The position numbers and the translations under genes were made by a program. This document shows, one piece after another, positions 39,873 to 50,325 of a stretch of DNA of 64,000 nt. Every line of letters starts with the position of its first letter. Position 1 is the first letter of the stretch. Below the pieces are notes generated by a model. The model made no database searches, was not told the origin of the DNA, and saw only the letters and a program-made list of their open reading frames with translations. Origin of the DNA: Ewingella americana ATCC 33852 (GTDB taxonomy: Bacteria > Pseudomonadota > Gammaproteobacteria > Enterobacterales > Enterobacteriaceae); NCBI RefSeq assembly GCF_000735345.1, contig NZ_JMPJ01000053.1, forward strand, positions 1-64,000, given 5' to 3'.

Positions 39873-40274
39873 ATGATGAACAATCAAGCAATCTTCCCCG
39901 CCGATCGCCACGCTCTTTATGAACAACACGGTTACTCCGCTGCCATTCGTTCCGGCGATTTGCTGTTTGTCTCTGGGCAAGTGGGCAGCCGCGCCGATGG
40001 CTCGGCGGAGCCTGACTTTACGGCTCAGGTCAGACTGGCGTTCGACAATCTAAAAGCCACGCTGAGTGCAGCAGGCTGCGGGTTGGAGGATCTGGTGGAC
40101 GTCACCACTTTCCACACGGATCCGGAAAAGCAGTTTGCCAGCGTGATGGAAGTGAAGAGTGAAGTGTTTCCAAGCGCGCCCTACCCAAACTGGACCGCAG
40201 TGGGCGTGAATTGGCTGGCTGGCTTCGATTTTGAAATCAAAGTTATTGCCCGTGTGCCGAGCAAAGTGCAATAA
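39873..40274 (+). CDS. RidA (YjgF/YER057c/UK114) family protein
   Basis: A 133-residue single-domain protein. RidA members deaminate reactive enamine/imine intermediates from PLP enzymes; side branches have other roles. Family features are SGDLLFVSGQVG, AFDNLKATLSAAGCGLEDLVDVTTFHTD and a C-terminal FEIKVIARVP. The arginine normally found near position 105 in RidA is not obvious (YPNWTAVGVNWL), which points to a paralogue group rather than housekeeping RidA. The start at 39873 follows GAAGG. It is controlled by the divergent TetR, by inference. Confidence 0.85.
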   Translation: MMNNQAIFPADRHALYEQHGYSAAIRSGDLLFVSGQVGSRADGSAEPDFTAQVRLAFDNLKATLSAAGCGLEDLVDVTTFHTDPEKQFASVMEVKSEVFPSAPYPNWTAVGVNWLAGFDFEIKVIARVPSKVQ

Positions 40275-40276
40275 AG

Positions 40277-40310
40277 CAAAAAATTCAGCCCCGCATAAGC
40301 AGGGCTGAAT
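40277..40310 (-). terminator. Terminator of cysB
   Basis: On the minus strand ATTCAGCCC pairs with GGGCTGAAT (9 bp, 10-base loop) and runs into TTTTTTG. It lies 26 bases past the cysB stop; the stem may also end ridA transcription. Confidence 0.85.
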
Positions 40311-40336
40311 CATAAGATGAATTGCCGAAGCTGAGC

Positions 40337-41608
<1,272 letters not shown>

Positions 41609-41640
41609 TAAAAAAACCAGCCCGAAAGGCTGGTTTTTTG
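41609..41640. terminator. Terminator between cysB region and topA
   Basis: AAAAAACCAGCC-CGAAA-GGCTGGTTTTTTG: strong stem with A- and T-runs on both sides, about 31 bases beyond the topA stop. It ends topA transcription on the minus strand. Confidence 0.92.
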
Positions 41641-41670
41641 CACGTTTGCTAGCGGGTTAAAACACTTTGC

Positions 41671-44268
41671 TTACTTTTTGCCTTCAACCCACTTGCCGTC
41701 AACGTAAAACGCTGACCAGCCGGTGGCTTTGCCGTCTTTCTCGGAAGAGACGTATTGCTGCTTGGTTTTGCGGCTGAAGCGAACCATGGACTTATTGCCC
41801 TCTGGGTCAGCAACCGGCGCATCAGCCAAGTAGCTCAGTTTCTCCGGCAGGCGGTCCTTGAAGCGAGCTAACTCTTCCACCAGCGGCGCACGGGTTTCGC
41901 GCGATTTAGGGAAGGTATTGGCCGCTAAGAAGACACCTGCTGCGCCATCGCGCAGAACAAAGTAGGCATCCGATTTTTCGCAAGGCAGTTCTGGCAGCGG
42001 CACCGGATCTTCTTTCGGTGGCGCGACGTCGCCGTTACGCAAAATCTTACGGGTGTTTTTACAGTCGTCGTTGGTACAGCCCATGTACTTGCCGAAACGC
42101 CCCATTTTCAGGTGCATTTCAGAACCACACTTCTCACACTCAACGATCGGGCCGTCATAGCCTTTGATGCGGAATTCGCCCTGCTCGATTTCATAGCCAT
42201 CACACTCTGGGTTGTTACCGCAGACGTGCAATTTACGCTGGTTGTCGATCAGGTAGCTGTCCATCGCCGTGCCGCACTTGCCGCAACGGCGCTTGGCGCG
42301 CAGTGCGTTAGTTTCAGCTTCGTCGCCTTCCAGCACATTCAGGATCTCAGCATCAGCAATTAGATTGATGGTGGTTTTGCAGCGCTCTTTCGGCGGCAAG
42401 GCATAACCTGAACAGCCAAGGAACACGCCGGTGCTGGCGGTGCGGATACCCATTGGGCGGCCACAGGTTGGGCACTCGATGCTGGTCAGTACCATCTGAT
42501 TCGGGCGCATACCGCCCTCTTCTGGCTCTTTCTCAGCGGTTTCCAACTGCTTGCTGAATTCGGTGAAGAACTCATCCAGCACGGCTTTCCACTCGGCCTG
42601 ATTGTTAGCAACCTGGTCAAGGCCATCTTCCATACGCGCGGTGAAGTCGTAGTTCATCAGTTCGCGGAAGTTATCTTCCAGACGATCGGTGACGATCTCG
42701 CCCATTTTTTCGGCGTAGAAGCGACGGTTTTCAACGTGAACATAGCCGCGATCCTGAATGGTCGAAATGATCGACGCATAGGTAGACGGACGCCCAATGC
42801 CGCGCTTTTCCAACTCTTTAACCAATGACGCTTCGCTGAAACGTGCTGGCGGCTTGGTGAAGTGCTGGGTTGGCAACAGCTGCTGCAGGTTAAGCTCGGT
42901 GCCCACTTCCATCACTGGCAGCACGCGGTCTTCATCGCCTTTGCGCAGCGCTGGCATGACTTTGGTCCAACCGTCAAAACGCAGAGTACGGCCTTTGGCG
43001 CGCAGCGAGTAGTCGCCCGCTTTCACCGTCAGGGTGGTGGAGTCGTACTGCGCTGGCATCATCTGGCAGGCAACGAACTGGCGCCAAATCAGCTGATACA
43101 GCTTCTGCGCGTCGTTTTCCATATCCTTCAACTGCTCGGATACGACATTGACGTCGGAAGGACGAATCGCTTCGTGCGCTTCCTGTGAATTCTCTTTGTT
43201 GCTGTAGTGGTTTGCGGCTTTTGGCAGGTATTTCGCGCCAAAGTTATCGCCGATATAACCACGCACCATTTCTACCGCGTCCTGGCTCAGGTTAGTGGAG
43301 TCGGTACGCATGTAGGTGATGTGACCGGCTTCGTACAGACGCTGCGCCATCATCATGGTTTTCTTCACGCCAAAGCCCAGACGCGTACTGGCCGCCTGTT
43401 GCAACGTGGAGGTAATAAAAGGTGCACTTGGCTTGCTGCTGGTCGGTTTGTCTTCGCGATCAACAACGGTGTAACGCGCCTTTTCTAATAAAGAGACGGC
43501 GGCATGAGTCTGCTCACGATTCACCGGTTTGAACGGCTTATCGTTGTGATGCGTCACCTGCATTTGCAGCGCGGTTTTGTCTTGCGCGTTGAGGTCAGCG
43601 TGCAGTTCCCAATACTCTTCAGGAACAAAGGCTTTGATCTCTTTTTCGCGCTCAACCACCAGACGCACGGCGACCGACTGAACGCGGCCAGCGGACAGGC
43701 CACGCGCAATTTTCTTCCACAGCAGCGGCGATACCATGTAACCCACCACGCGGTCCATAAAGCGACGCGCCTGTTGAGCATTCACGCGATCAATATTCAG
43801 CTCGCCCGGTTCTTTAAAGGCGTTCTGAATCGCGTTCTTGGTAATTTCGTTAAACACCACGCGGCTGAAACGTTTGTCATCACCACCAATCACTTCCCGC
43901 AAATGCCAGGCAATAGCCTCTCCTTCGCGGTCAAGGTCGGTTGCGAGATAGATGTGGTCGGCTTTATCCGCCAAGGCTTTTAACTCGGCAACCACTTTCT
44001 CTTTGCCGGGTAGAATTTCGTATTGCGCTTCCCAACCGTGGTATGGATCAACGCCCATGCGGTTAACTAACGCCGTTTTCTCATCCTTTTTTACTTTTTT
44101 CTTTGTTTTTTCTTCGGCTGAGGCGGCAGTTTTTTTGCTGGCGGAACCACTGGTAGGCAAATCGCGGATATGACCGACGCTGGACTTAACCACGTAGTCA
44201 TTTCCTAAATACTTATTAATCGTTTTGGCTTTTGCCGGGGACTCAACTATTACGAGAGCTTTGCCCAT
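41671..44268 (-). CDS. topA: DNA topoisomerase I TopA
   Basis: An 865-residue type IA topoisomerase relaxing negative supercoils. An N-terminal Toprim domain ([30 protein letters not shown]) is followed by the strand-passage core with the nucleophilic tyrosine in [14 protein letters not shown] (near residue 320). Three four-cysteine zinc ribbons then follow (CPTCGRPMG..., CGKCGTAM..., CEKCGSEM...), and the protein ends with zinc-ribbon-like repeats. A short insert rich in Lys/Ser/Ala ([23 protein letters not shown]) lies at residues 40-62, as in enteric TopA. It is complete. Confidence 0.98.
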   Translation of the reverse strand: MGKALVIVESPAKAKTINKYLGNDYVVKSSVGHIRDLPTSGSASKKTAASAEEKTKKKVKKDEKTALVNRMGVDPYHGWEAQYEILPGKEKVVAELKALADKADHIYLATDLDREGEAIAWHLREVIGGDDKRFSRVVFNEITKNAIQNAFKEPGELNIDRVNAQQARRFMDRVVGYMVSPLLWKKIARGLSAGRVQSVAVRLVVEREKEIKAFVPEEYWELHADLNAQDKTALQMQVTHHNDKPFKPVNREQTHAAVSLLEKARYTVVDREDKPTSSKPSAPFITSTLQQAASTRLGFGVKKTMMMAQRLYEAGHITYMRTDSTNLSQDAVEMVRGYIGDNFGAKYLPKAANHYSNKENSQEAHEAIRPSDVNVVSEQLKDMENDAQKLYQLIWRQFVACQMMPAQYDSTTLTVKAGDYSLRAKGRTLRFDGWTKVMPALRKGDEDRVLPVMEVGTELNLQQLLPTQHFTKPPARFSEASLVKELEKRGIGRPSTYASIISTIQDRGYVHVENRRFYAEKMGEIVTDRLEDNFRELMNYDFTARMEDGLDQVANNQAEWKAVLDEFFTEFSKQLETAEKEPEEGGMRPNQMVLTSIECPTCGRPMGIRTASTGVFLGCSGYALPPKERCKTTINLIADAEILNVLEGDEAETNALRAKRRCGKCGTAMDSYLIDNQRKLHVCGNNPECDGYEIEQGEFRIKGYDGPIVECEKCGSEMHLKMGRFGKYMGCTNDDCKNTRKILRNGDVAPPKEDPVPLPELPCEKSDAYFVLRDGAAGVFLAANTFPKSRETRAPLVEELARFKDRLPEKLSYLADAPVADPEGNKSMVRFSRKTKQQYVSSEKDGKATGWSAFYVDGKWVEGKK

Positions 44269-44705
44269 AATTACCTTTTACCTAATTTGTTCTTCCAATC
44301 GAAGAAGATTTTAACTTGTTATGCCGCGGCACAATGTAACGTCTTTTTTTATATTGCGGCAGTGAGTCAGGAGGTCAACTAATTTTTTTAATTAGCAACA
44401 CTAACTGACTTCCAGAGGCACAATTCTCTGATTTAACGGAGGTTTAACGCTATCCCTCCCACAGACTTATAGAGCATGAAATGATAAAATTTTGTGAAGC
44501 GTAAACAAAACATTCCACCTAAAGCCACAAAATCCCACACTCTACCTGATAAAAATTGCCACGCAACTTAATTAGCACGGAAAACCGCTTTTCGCCAACA
44601 CGAACAAAAATGCAGCAATAAATTCACCCTACCCGCACGAGGTTTGCGGTTTTGTTCAGCGCGGGATTACAATATCGGCAGAAATTCTACATGGGAGTAA
44701 ATATC
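44269..44705. other. Divergent control region between topA and yciN
   Basis: 437 bases, AT-rich, no gene. E. coli topA has several promoters in the same place, one of them heat-shock dependent and others supercoiling-sensitive. Individual elements could not be assigned by eye. GGGAG (44694) is the yciN ribosome site. Confidence 0.55.
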
Positions 44706-44957
44706 ATGCAGGGAAATACAACGGCAATTAGCCGAGAAGCTTTACTGGCCGAGGCGAATAAAGTCATTCGCGAACACGAAGCTTTTCTACACGGCATGGA
44801 GGCAACAGAGGTAGAGCAGAAAGGAGATGTGTTGGTGTTTCGCGGGGAATTCTTTCTCGATGATAATGGATTGCCGACCTTAAAAACCACCGCCGTATTT
44901 AATATGTTTAAACATTTGGCACATCTTTTTTCAGAAAAATATCATCTGCAAGATTAA
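44706..44957 (+). CDS. yciN: DUF2498 family protein YciN
   Basis: An 83-residue cytoplasmic protein of unknown function, equal in length to E. coli YciN. The family pattern [36 protein letters not shown] and [17 protein letters not shown] is intact. I start at 44706 ([11 protein letters not shown]) because GGGAG lies eight bases ahead; upstream in-frame Met codons precede that site. Confidence 0.94.
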   Translation: MQGNTTAISREALLAEANKVIREHEAFLHGMEATEVEQKGDVLVFRGEFFLDDNGLPTLKTTAVFNMFKHLAHLFSEKYHLQD

Positions 44958-45053
44958 CCAAATTGTCACCAAAATGACCGTGTTTCCTTAACGTAATAAA
45001 GGAAGAAAATCTGGCTGTTTACTTTTAGTACGTATTAACGCGCTGCGGCCAAT

Positions 45054-45079
45054 AAAAAAGGGACCGAGGTCCCTTTTTT
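45054..45079. terminator. Bidirectional terminator between yciN and sohB
   Basis: AAAAAAGGGACC-GAGGTCCCTTTTTT: near-perfect palindrome with A- and T-runs, about 100 bases past yciN and 27 past the sohB stop. Confidence 0.9.
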
Positions 45080-45106
45080 CATTACTCAAATTCCTAATTT
45101 ATTCTA

Positions 45107-46153
45107 TTACAAAAGCGGCTTCTGGCTGCGCTGCAACCAGCGCAAGAACAGGCGATCGGCGCTTTCTGCTGCGCTGCCGGTGAATCTGTCCATCATGCGT
45201 TTGCGACGGCTATAGCGCACCGCGATCACTTCGTGATTTTGCATCTCGGCAATCAGCAAATCATCGCTGGTGCCAATGGCGTCAATCAGCCCTTTCTCGC
45301 GCGCCTGAGTACCAAACCAGTGCTCGCCGGTGGCGACGCTGTCAATGTCCAGCGATGGGCGGTGCTGGCGAACAAACTCTTTGAACAGTACGTGAGTTTC
45401 ATTCAGGTCTTCGCGGAATTTTTCGCGGCCTTCTTCAGTGTTCTCGCCGAACAGCGTCAGCGTGCGTTTGAACTCACCGGCGGTGTGCAATTCCACGTCG
45501 ATATCGTTCTTTTTCAGCAGACGGCTGAAGTTAGGGATTTGCGCCACAACGCCGATAGAACCGATGATGGCGAAAGGTGCCGCCACGATGCGGTCAGCCA
45601 CGCAGGCCATCATATAGCCGCCGCTGGCTGCGACTTTATCCACTGCCACCGTCAGGCGAATCCCGCCCTGACGTAAACGCGCCAGCTGTGAAGAAGCCAG
45701 ACCATAGCCGTGAACCACGCCGCCCGGGCTTTCCAGACGCAGCAGGACTTCATCTTCCGGCGTAGCAACTGCCAGTACTGCCGAAATCTCTTCGCGCAGC
45801 GAAGTGACTTCGTGGGCGTCCATACTGCCTTTGAAATCAAGCACGTACAGGCAAGGTTTGCTTTTTATCGTCGCGCCGCTTTTGGCCTGTAATTTCTTCT
45901 GTTTGGCGTCCGCTTTTTCCTGCTTTTTGAACGCTTTGTTCGTCAGTTTTTGCTCGATTGGATTGAGGCGAGCCGTGCGCATTTCGCGCTGCATTTCACG
46001 GTATTCTTCACCCAAATCAACCAGATGCAACTGACCTTTGCCATGAGACTTACGCTGTCTCAGGCCGATAACCAGCACCACTAACGCGCCAATGGCGATC
46101 ACCACGGTGACAACTTTGGCCAAGAACAAACCATAAAGAGATAATAGATCCAC
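45107..46153 (-). CDS. sohB: Inner-membrane S49 peptidase SohB
   Basis: 348 residues, the E. coli length. A membrane helix at residues 9-29 is followed by a basic linker with a Lys-rich coiled stretch (KQEKADAKQKKLQAKSG). The signal peptide peptidase A-type domain has LRLESPGGVVHGYG and the nucleophile serine in DKVAASGGYMMACVAD. SohB is a periplasm-facing protease first found as a multicopy suppressor of degP loss. It is monocistronic. Confidence 0.96.
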   Translation of the reverse strand: MDLLSLYGLFLAKVVTVVIAIGALVVLVIGLRQRKSHGKGQLHLVDLGEEYREMQREMRTARLNPIEQKLTNKAFKKQEKADAKQKKLQAKSGATIKSKPCLYVLDFKGSMDAHEVTSLREEISAVLAVATPEDEVLLRLESPGGVVHGYGLASSQLARLRQGGIRLTVAVDKVAASGGYMMACVADRIVAAPFAIIGSIGVVAQIPNFSRLLKKNDIDVELHTAGEFKRTLTLFGENTEEGREKFREDLNETHVLFKEFVRQHRPSLDIDSVATGEHWFGTQAREKGLIDAIGTSDDLLIAEMQNHEVIAVRYSRRKRMMDRFTGSAAESADRLFLRWLQRSQKPLL

Positions 46154-46522
46154 ACATACCGCCTTTTACGCAGTGGTAATAAGATGCTGCTTATTCTAGA
46201 CAATTGGCGCTAAAGCGTCTTGTGTGATTGTGTCCGAATACCGCCGTTTGGGCATAACCTGCCCGCTTAGGCCGCGCAGATGGCAAAAAGGGGTGCAGGC
46301 TTGTTCCATTTTTGTTACAAAAGATCCGCCGATAATCGGGGTAAACATTGAAACCGGTGGTCATTTCAGGCATATAAACCCAGTATTCATCTTCGTGATG
46401 ATCCATTTTCCAGCCAAGCGCCCGCCCGCGGTTGAGCCTTTTGCTCCTGCCAGCGCGCCGCTTTGCGCCGATGTGGCGATGCACTCCATCGCCGTGTCCT
46501 GACTCAGGTAAGAGGAATTCCC
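46154..46522. other. Divergent region between sohB and yciK
   Basis: 369 bases. Open frames on both strands here have no recognisable family and poor start signals, so I do not call them genes. The region should hold the sohB and yciK promoters. AGAGG at 46510 is the yciK ribosome site. Confidence 0.5.
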
Positions 46523-47284
46523 GTGCATTACCATCCAAAATCCGATCTGCTCAATCAACGCATTATTCTGGTCACTGGCGCAGGCGACGGCATTGGCCGC
46601 GAAGCCGCGCTGACCTACGCGCGCTTCGGCGCGCAGCTGATTTTACTTGGCCGCACCGAAAGCAAACTGGCGAAAGTTCAGCAAGAGATCGCCGAGCGCG
46701 GTTACCGTCCGGCGCACATTTATACTCTCGATCTGCTCACCGCCTCGCAGGCCGACTGCCAGCGCGTGGCTGACCAAATTGCTGAATGGGTGCCGCACCT
46801 CAACGGCGTGCTGCACAACGCGGGCCTGCTGAGCGAAATCGTGCCAATGGCCGAAATCAAGCTCGAAGACTGGCACAACGTCATGCAGGTGAATGTGAAC
46901 GCTACCTTCATGCTGACCCAGTCACTGCTGCCCTTGCTGCTAAAAGCGCCGTCTTCGTCGCTGGTGTTTACCTCATCAAGCGTTGGTCGCGAAGGCCGCA
47001 GCGGCTGGGGAGCCTACGCGGTTTCCAAGTTCGCCACCGAGGGCATGATGCAGGTGCTGGCCGAAGAGTATAAACAGACCAACTTGCGGGTTAACTGCAT
47101 CAATCCGGGCGGAACGCGCACCAGTATGCGGGCATCTGCTTTCCCGGATGAGAACAGCGCCAAGCTGAAAACTCCGGCTGATATTATGCCGCTGTACCTC
47201 TATTTGATGGGTGAAGACAGCCGCCGTAAAACCGGCATTAGCTTTGACGCTCAGCCGGGCCGCAAAGCCGGACCTGCGGAATAA
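46523..47284 (+). CDS. yciK: Short-chain dehydrogenase YciK
   Basis: 253 residues, same as E. coli YciK, an NAD(P)-dependent short-chain dehydrogenase of unknown physiological substrate. The cofactor motif TGAGDGIGRE, HNAGLL, and the catalytic Ser-Tyr-Lys (TSSSVGREGR, WGAYAVSKFA) are intact, and the ending FDAQPGRK is typical. The start is a GTG at 46523 (protein begins M/V-HYHPKSDLLNQRIIL), eight bases after AGAGG. It is cotranscribed with btuR, which starts six bases later. Confidence 0.94.
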   Translation: MHYHPKSDLLNQRIILVTGAGDGIGREAALTYARFGAQLILLGRTESKLAKVQQEIAERGYRPAHIYTLDLLTASQADCQRVADQIAEWVPHLNGVLHNAGLLSEIVPMAEIKLEDWHNVMQVNVNATFMLTQSLLPLLLKAPSSSLVFTSSSVGREGRSGWGAYAVSKFATEGMMQVLAEEYKQTNLRVNCINPGGTRTSMRASAFPDENSAKLKTPADIMPLYLYLMGEDSRRKTGISFDAQPGRKAGPAE

Positions 47285-47289
47285 TCACC

Positions 47290-47880
47290 TTGAGCGAAGA
47301 CAGACACAAGCAGCGCCAGCAGCGGCTGAAAGAGCAAGTCGATGCGCGGATTGAAGCCGCGCAGGAGCGGCGCGGCATCCTGATCGTCTTCACCGGCAAC
47401 GGCAAAGGCAAAACCACCGCCGCCTTTGGCACGGTGACACGCGCTGTCGGTCACGGTCAGCGCGCCGGGGTGATTCAGTTCATCAAGGGTGAATGGCCAA
47501 ACGGCGAGAAGAACCTGCTCGAGCCGCACGGCGTTGAGTTTCAGGTGATGGCCACCGGCTTCACTTGGGAGACGCAAAATAAAGAGACGGACACCCTCGC
47601 CTGTCAGGCCGTCTGGCAGCACGGCAAACGCATGCTGGCGGATGAGTCGCTGGATTTAGTGGTGCTCGACGAGCTGACTTATATGGTCAGTTTCGGCTAT
47701 CTTGACTTGCAGGAAGTGATTGACGCGCTGAAGGCAAGGCCGGTGCATCAAACGGTGATTATTACTGGCCGCGGGTGCCACCGCGACCTGTTAGAGCTGG
47801 CAGACACGGTGAGTGAGTTGCGCCCAGTGAAGCACGCTTTTGACGCCGGGATTATGGCCCAGCAGGGTATTGACTGGTAG
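47290..47880 (+). CDS. btuR: Cob(I)alamin adenosyltransferase BtuR/CobO
   Basis: 196 residues. Transfers adenosyl from ATP to cob(I)alamin or cobinamide, making the coenzyme form. The P-loop TGNGKGKTTAAFGT (about residues 36-49), ATGFTWETQNKE and TGRGCHRDLLELAD are the CobA/BtuR hallmarks. It begins with a TTG codon, the only start that gives the family's N-terminus (SEDRHKQRQQRLKE). Coupled to yciK as in E. coli. Confidence 0.95.
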   Translation: MSEDRHKQRQQRLKEQVDARIEAAQERRGILIVFTGNGKGKTTAAFGTVTRAVGHGQRAGVIQFIKGEWPNGEKNLLEPHGVEFQVMATGFTWETQNKETDTLACQAVWQHGKRMLADESLDLVVLDELTYMVSFGYLDLQEVIDALKARPVHQTVIITGRGCHRDLLELADTVSELRPVKHAFDAGIMAQQGIDW

Positions 47881-47923
47881 CCCATCCATCTTCTCTTCTG
47901 AGCTAATTCGCTGAATTAAAAGC

Positions 47924-47957
47924 AAAAAAAACCGCAGTCATTGGCTGCGGTTTTTCA
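47924..47957. terminator. Terminator between btuR and rluB
   Basis: AAAAAAAACCGCAG and CTGCGGTTTTT form an 8-bp GC-rich stem with flanking A- and T-runs, 43 bases past the btuR stop and 45 past the rluB stop; it serves both convergent genes. Confidence 0.9.
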
Positions 47958-48002
47958 TTTATTGGCTAAGAACTTATAAAATAAGAACTTATAAACTAAT
48001 CG

Positions 48003-49349
48003 TTAGCTGCGTTTTGACGGCGTACCGCCACGGCGAGCGGGAGCAACCTGAGTGTGGCGCTTCACGGCGCGACGGATCTGGTTAGCTTTCACGCGGCGGC
48101 GATCGCGCTCAACCGGCAGTTTGCTGACGGTCTCTTCCGGCATCTCCACCAGCGTGCGCAGGTAGTTAGTTTCCGGCAGATCCAGCTCTTTATAGCCACC
48201 GCGCGGCAAGCCTTTCGGCAAGGTCAGGTCGCCGTAGCGAACGCGGATCAGGCGGCTAACCTGCACGCCAACCGCTTCCCACAACCGGCGAACCTCGCGG
48301 TTACGGCCTTCGGTCAGGGTCACGTTGTACCACTGGTTCAGACCTTCGCCACCTTGGTATTTGATGGTGCGGAATGCCGCCGGGCCATCTTCCAACTGCA
48401 CGCCACGGCTCAGCTGTTTGATTTTTTCATCATCAATCTGGCCGAATACGCGAACGGCGTATTCACGCTCAACTTCGCGGCTTGGGTGCATCAGGCGGTT
48501 TGCCAGTTCACCGTCGGTGGTGAACAGCAGCAGGCCCGAGGTGTTAACGTCCAGACGCCCTACGGCAACCCAGCGTGAACCACGCATTTTTGGCAGACGG
48601 TCGAACACGGTCGGACGACCTTCTGGGTCGCTGCGGGTACACAACTCGCCTTCCGGCTTGTAGTAAGCCAGCACGCGGCAGACGGTGTCCTGAGACTCGA
48701 TAATCGACAGCACGTGGCCATCAAGACGGATTTTGGTGCCAGCGTGCATTTCTACACGGTCGCCCAAGGTCGCAATCTTGCCGTCAACGCTGATACGGCC
48801 AGCCTGCAACATGGCTTCCACTTCGCGGCGTGAACCGTGACCGGCGCGAGCCAAGATTTTTTGCAGCTTTTCGCTCTGACCTTCGGTGGAGTCCAGCGCG
48901 TTCTTTGGCTTTTCGTATTTTGGTTCGTCGTCTTCTACTTCTTCAGCCACATTTTTCAGCGCCGCAGGAGCCTTTGGCTTGGCTGCGTTACGTGAATTTT
49001 CAAAACGTGGCTTATCTGCACGCGCGCTGTCTGGACGGCCTTTGCCAGCCGGACGCGCTTTTTCGATACGTGATTTCTCACCGCGTGGCTTTTCAATACG
49101 CTGCTTTTCAATACGTGAGTCATCACGACTGTTGTCTGAACGTGAACGGCCGCGTGATTGGTCTGAACGGGCTTTGTCAGTCTGTGGCTTGTCGCCACCG
49201 GCTTTTTTACCACGAGAATCACTGCGCGTTGACTCAGGGCGGCCTTTGGCTGCACCGGAATTTCTGCCGTTTTTTGGTTTGTCGGTGGCCGGACGGCCTG
49301 ATTTGGATCTGTCGCCTGACGGCTTCTGGGAATTAAACTTCTCGCTCAT
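48003..49349 (-). CDS. rluB: 23S rRNA pseudouridine(2605) synthase RluB with long disordered N-terminal extension
   Basis: 448 residues, against about 290 in E. coli. Residues 159 on form the normal enzyme: an S4 RNA-binding domain ([18 protein letters not shown]), the catalytic Asp267 in [11 protein letters not shown], and a basic C-terminal tail. It makes pseudouridine 2605 in 23S rRNA. Residues 1-155 are an added low-complexity region rich in Arg, Lys, Ser and Asp, with repeats such as RIEKPRGEK and RIEKARP, followed by an acidic patch ([13 protein letters not shown]). The extension is in frame and codon use looks ordinary. A start near residue 159 is possible but no ATG is there. Confidence 0.93.
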   Translation of the reverse strand: MSEKFNSQKPSGDRSKSGRPATDKPKNGRNSGAAKGRPESTRSDSRGKKAGGDKPQTDKARSDQSRGRSRSDNSRDDSRIEKQRIEKPRGEKSRIEKARPAGKGRPDSARADKPRFENSRNAAKPKAPAALKNVAEEVEDDEPKYEKPKNALDSTEGQSEKLQKILARAGHGSRREVEAMLQAGRISVDGKIATLGDRVEMHAGTKIRLDGHVLSIIESQDTVCRVLAYYKPEGELCTRSDPEGRPTVFDRLPKMRGSRWVAVGRLDVNTSGLLLFTTDGELANRLMHPSREVEREYAVRVFGQIDDEKIKQLSRGVQLEDGPAAFRTIKYQGGEGLNQWYNVTLTEGRNREVRRLWEAVGVQVSRLIRVRYGDLTLPKGLPRGGYKELDLPETNYLRTLVEMPEETVSKLPVERDRRRVKANQIRRAVKRHTQVAPARRGGTPSKRS

Positions 49350-49689
49350 TGAGCAACCTCATTTGTCGCCTTCACAGGCGTCGGGGAGAGCCAGCAGCAC
49401 AATGTGACCCATTGTCTGCCCGCCAGAATATATATCGGTAATGTTTGTCTGACCTATCCAGTGCGGGTTAATGATTAAAGCATTAACCCATAAATCGGTC
49501 AGCGGGCTGTCGCGGAATGCCTGATACACAGGAAAGTCTCGTCATCGCGTTAACAGCATTGCTCAACATAACTCAGGATTGAAAAACAAAGAGTTATGAA
49601 AAGTCAGCCCGCCATTATACACATTTACAGTGCTTTTGTATCTATTAGCCGCCCGCAGGCTGGTTTAATTATAACCAATAATCGCGCAA
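49350..49689. other. rluB upstream region
   Basis: 340 bases between the divergent-free pair rluB and yciO (both minus strand). There is no gene. It contains an AT-rich palindromic stretch near 49470-49490 (GGTTAATGATTAAAGCATTAACC-like) that may belong to the rluB leader or promoter, and the yciO 3' end. Confidence 0.5.
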
Positions 49690-50310
49690 TTATCTGAACG
49701 GCGCGGGGTCACCGGCACCTTCACGCACCACTTCTGGCGTGGACTCGGTGAGGTCAACCACGGTGGTCGGCTGTTGGCCAATCGAACCGCCGTGAATAAT
49801 CAAATCGACCACTTTCTCCAGACGGTCTTTGATGTCTTCTGGGTCTGACTCGGCAAAGTCATTGCCCGGCAGCATCAGCGTGGTGGACATCAGCGGTTCG
49901 CCCAAGACGTCCAGCAAGGCCAGTGCAATCGGGTTGGACGGCACGCGCAGGCCGATGGTTTTACGCTTCTCGCTCATCAGGCGGCGCGGCACTTCTTTAG
50001 TCGCCTTGAGGATGAAGGTGTAGTTGCCCGGCGTGTTGTTTTTAATCAGGCGGAAAGCCGTGTTATCGACATAAGCATAGGTCGACAGCTCGGACAGGTC
50101 GCGGCACACCAGAGTGAAGTTGTGATTGCCGTCGAGCTGGCGAATGCGGCAAATGCGCTCCATGGCGCTTTTGTCTTCCAGACGGCAGCCCAGCGCGTAG
50201 CCTGAATCCGTCGGGTAAACGATAACCGAGCCTTTACGCAGCATTTCTACTGCTTGGTTAATCAGGCGCGGCTGCGGGTTCTCGGGGTGAATATAGAAAA
50301 ATTGACTCAT
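49690..50310 (-). CDS. yciO: YrdC/Sua5-family protein YciO
   Basis: 206 residues with the YrdC fold that binds ATP and threonine/carbamoyl-AMP: GSVIVYPTDSGYALGC, KNNTPGNYTFILKATKEVPRR and TIGLRVPSNPIALALL. The paralogue TsaC makes threonylcarbamoyl-AMP for tRNA t6A; YciO is the less well defined member with weak or no such activity. It lies 15 bases after rnm and is likely cotranscribed, as in E. coli. Confidence 0.94.
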   Translation of the reverse strand: MSQFFYIHPENPQPRLINQAVEMLRKGSVIVYPTDSGYALGCRLEDKSAMERICRIRQLDGNHNFTLVCRDLSELSTYAYVDNTAFRLIKNNTPGNYTFILKATKEVPRRLMSEKRKTIGLRVPSNPIALALLDVLGEPLMSTTLMLPGNDFAESDPEDIKDRLEKVVDLIIHGGSIGQQPTTVVDLTESTPEVVREGAGDPAPFR

Positions 50311-50325
50311 AATTCCCTTCTTAAT

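Noticed and set aside
46191-46538. 115-codon minus-strand frame between sohB and yciK
   Set aside because: It overlaps the yciK ribosome site, has no recognisable family and lacks a start signal.
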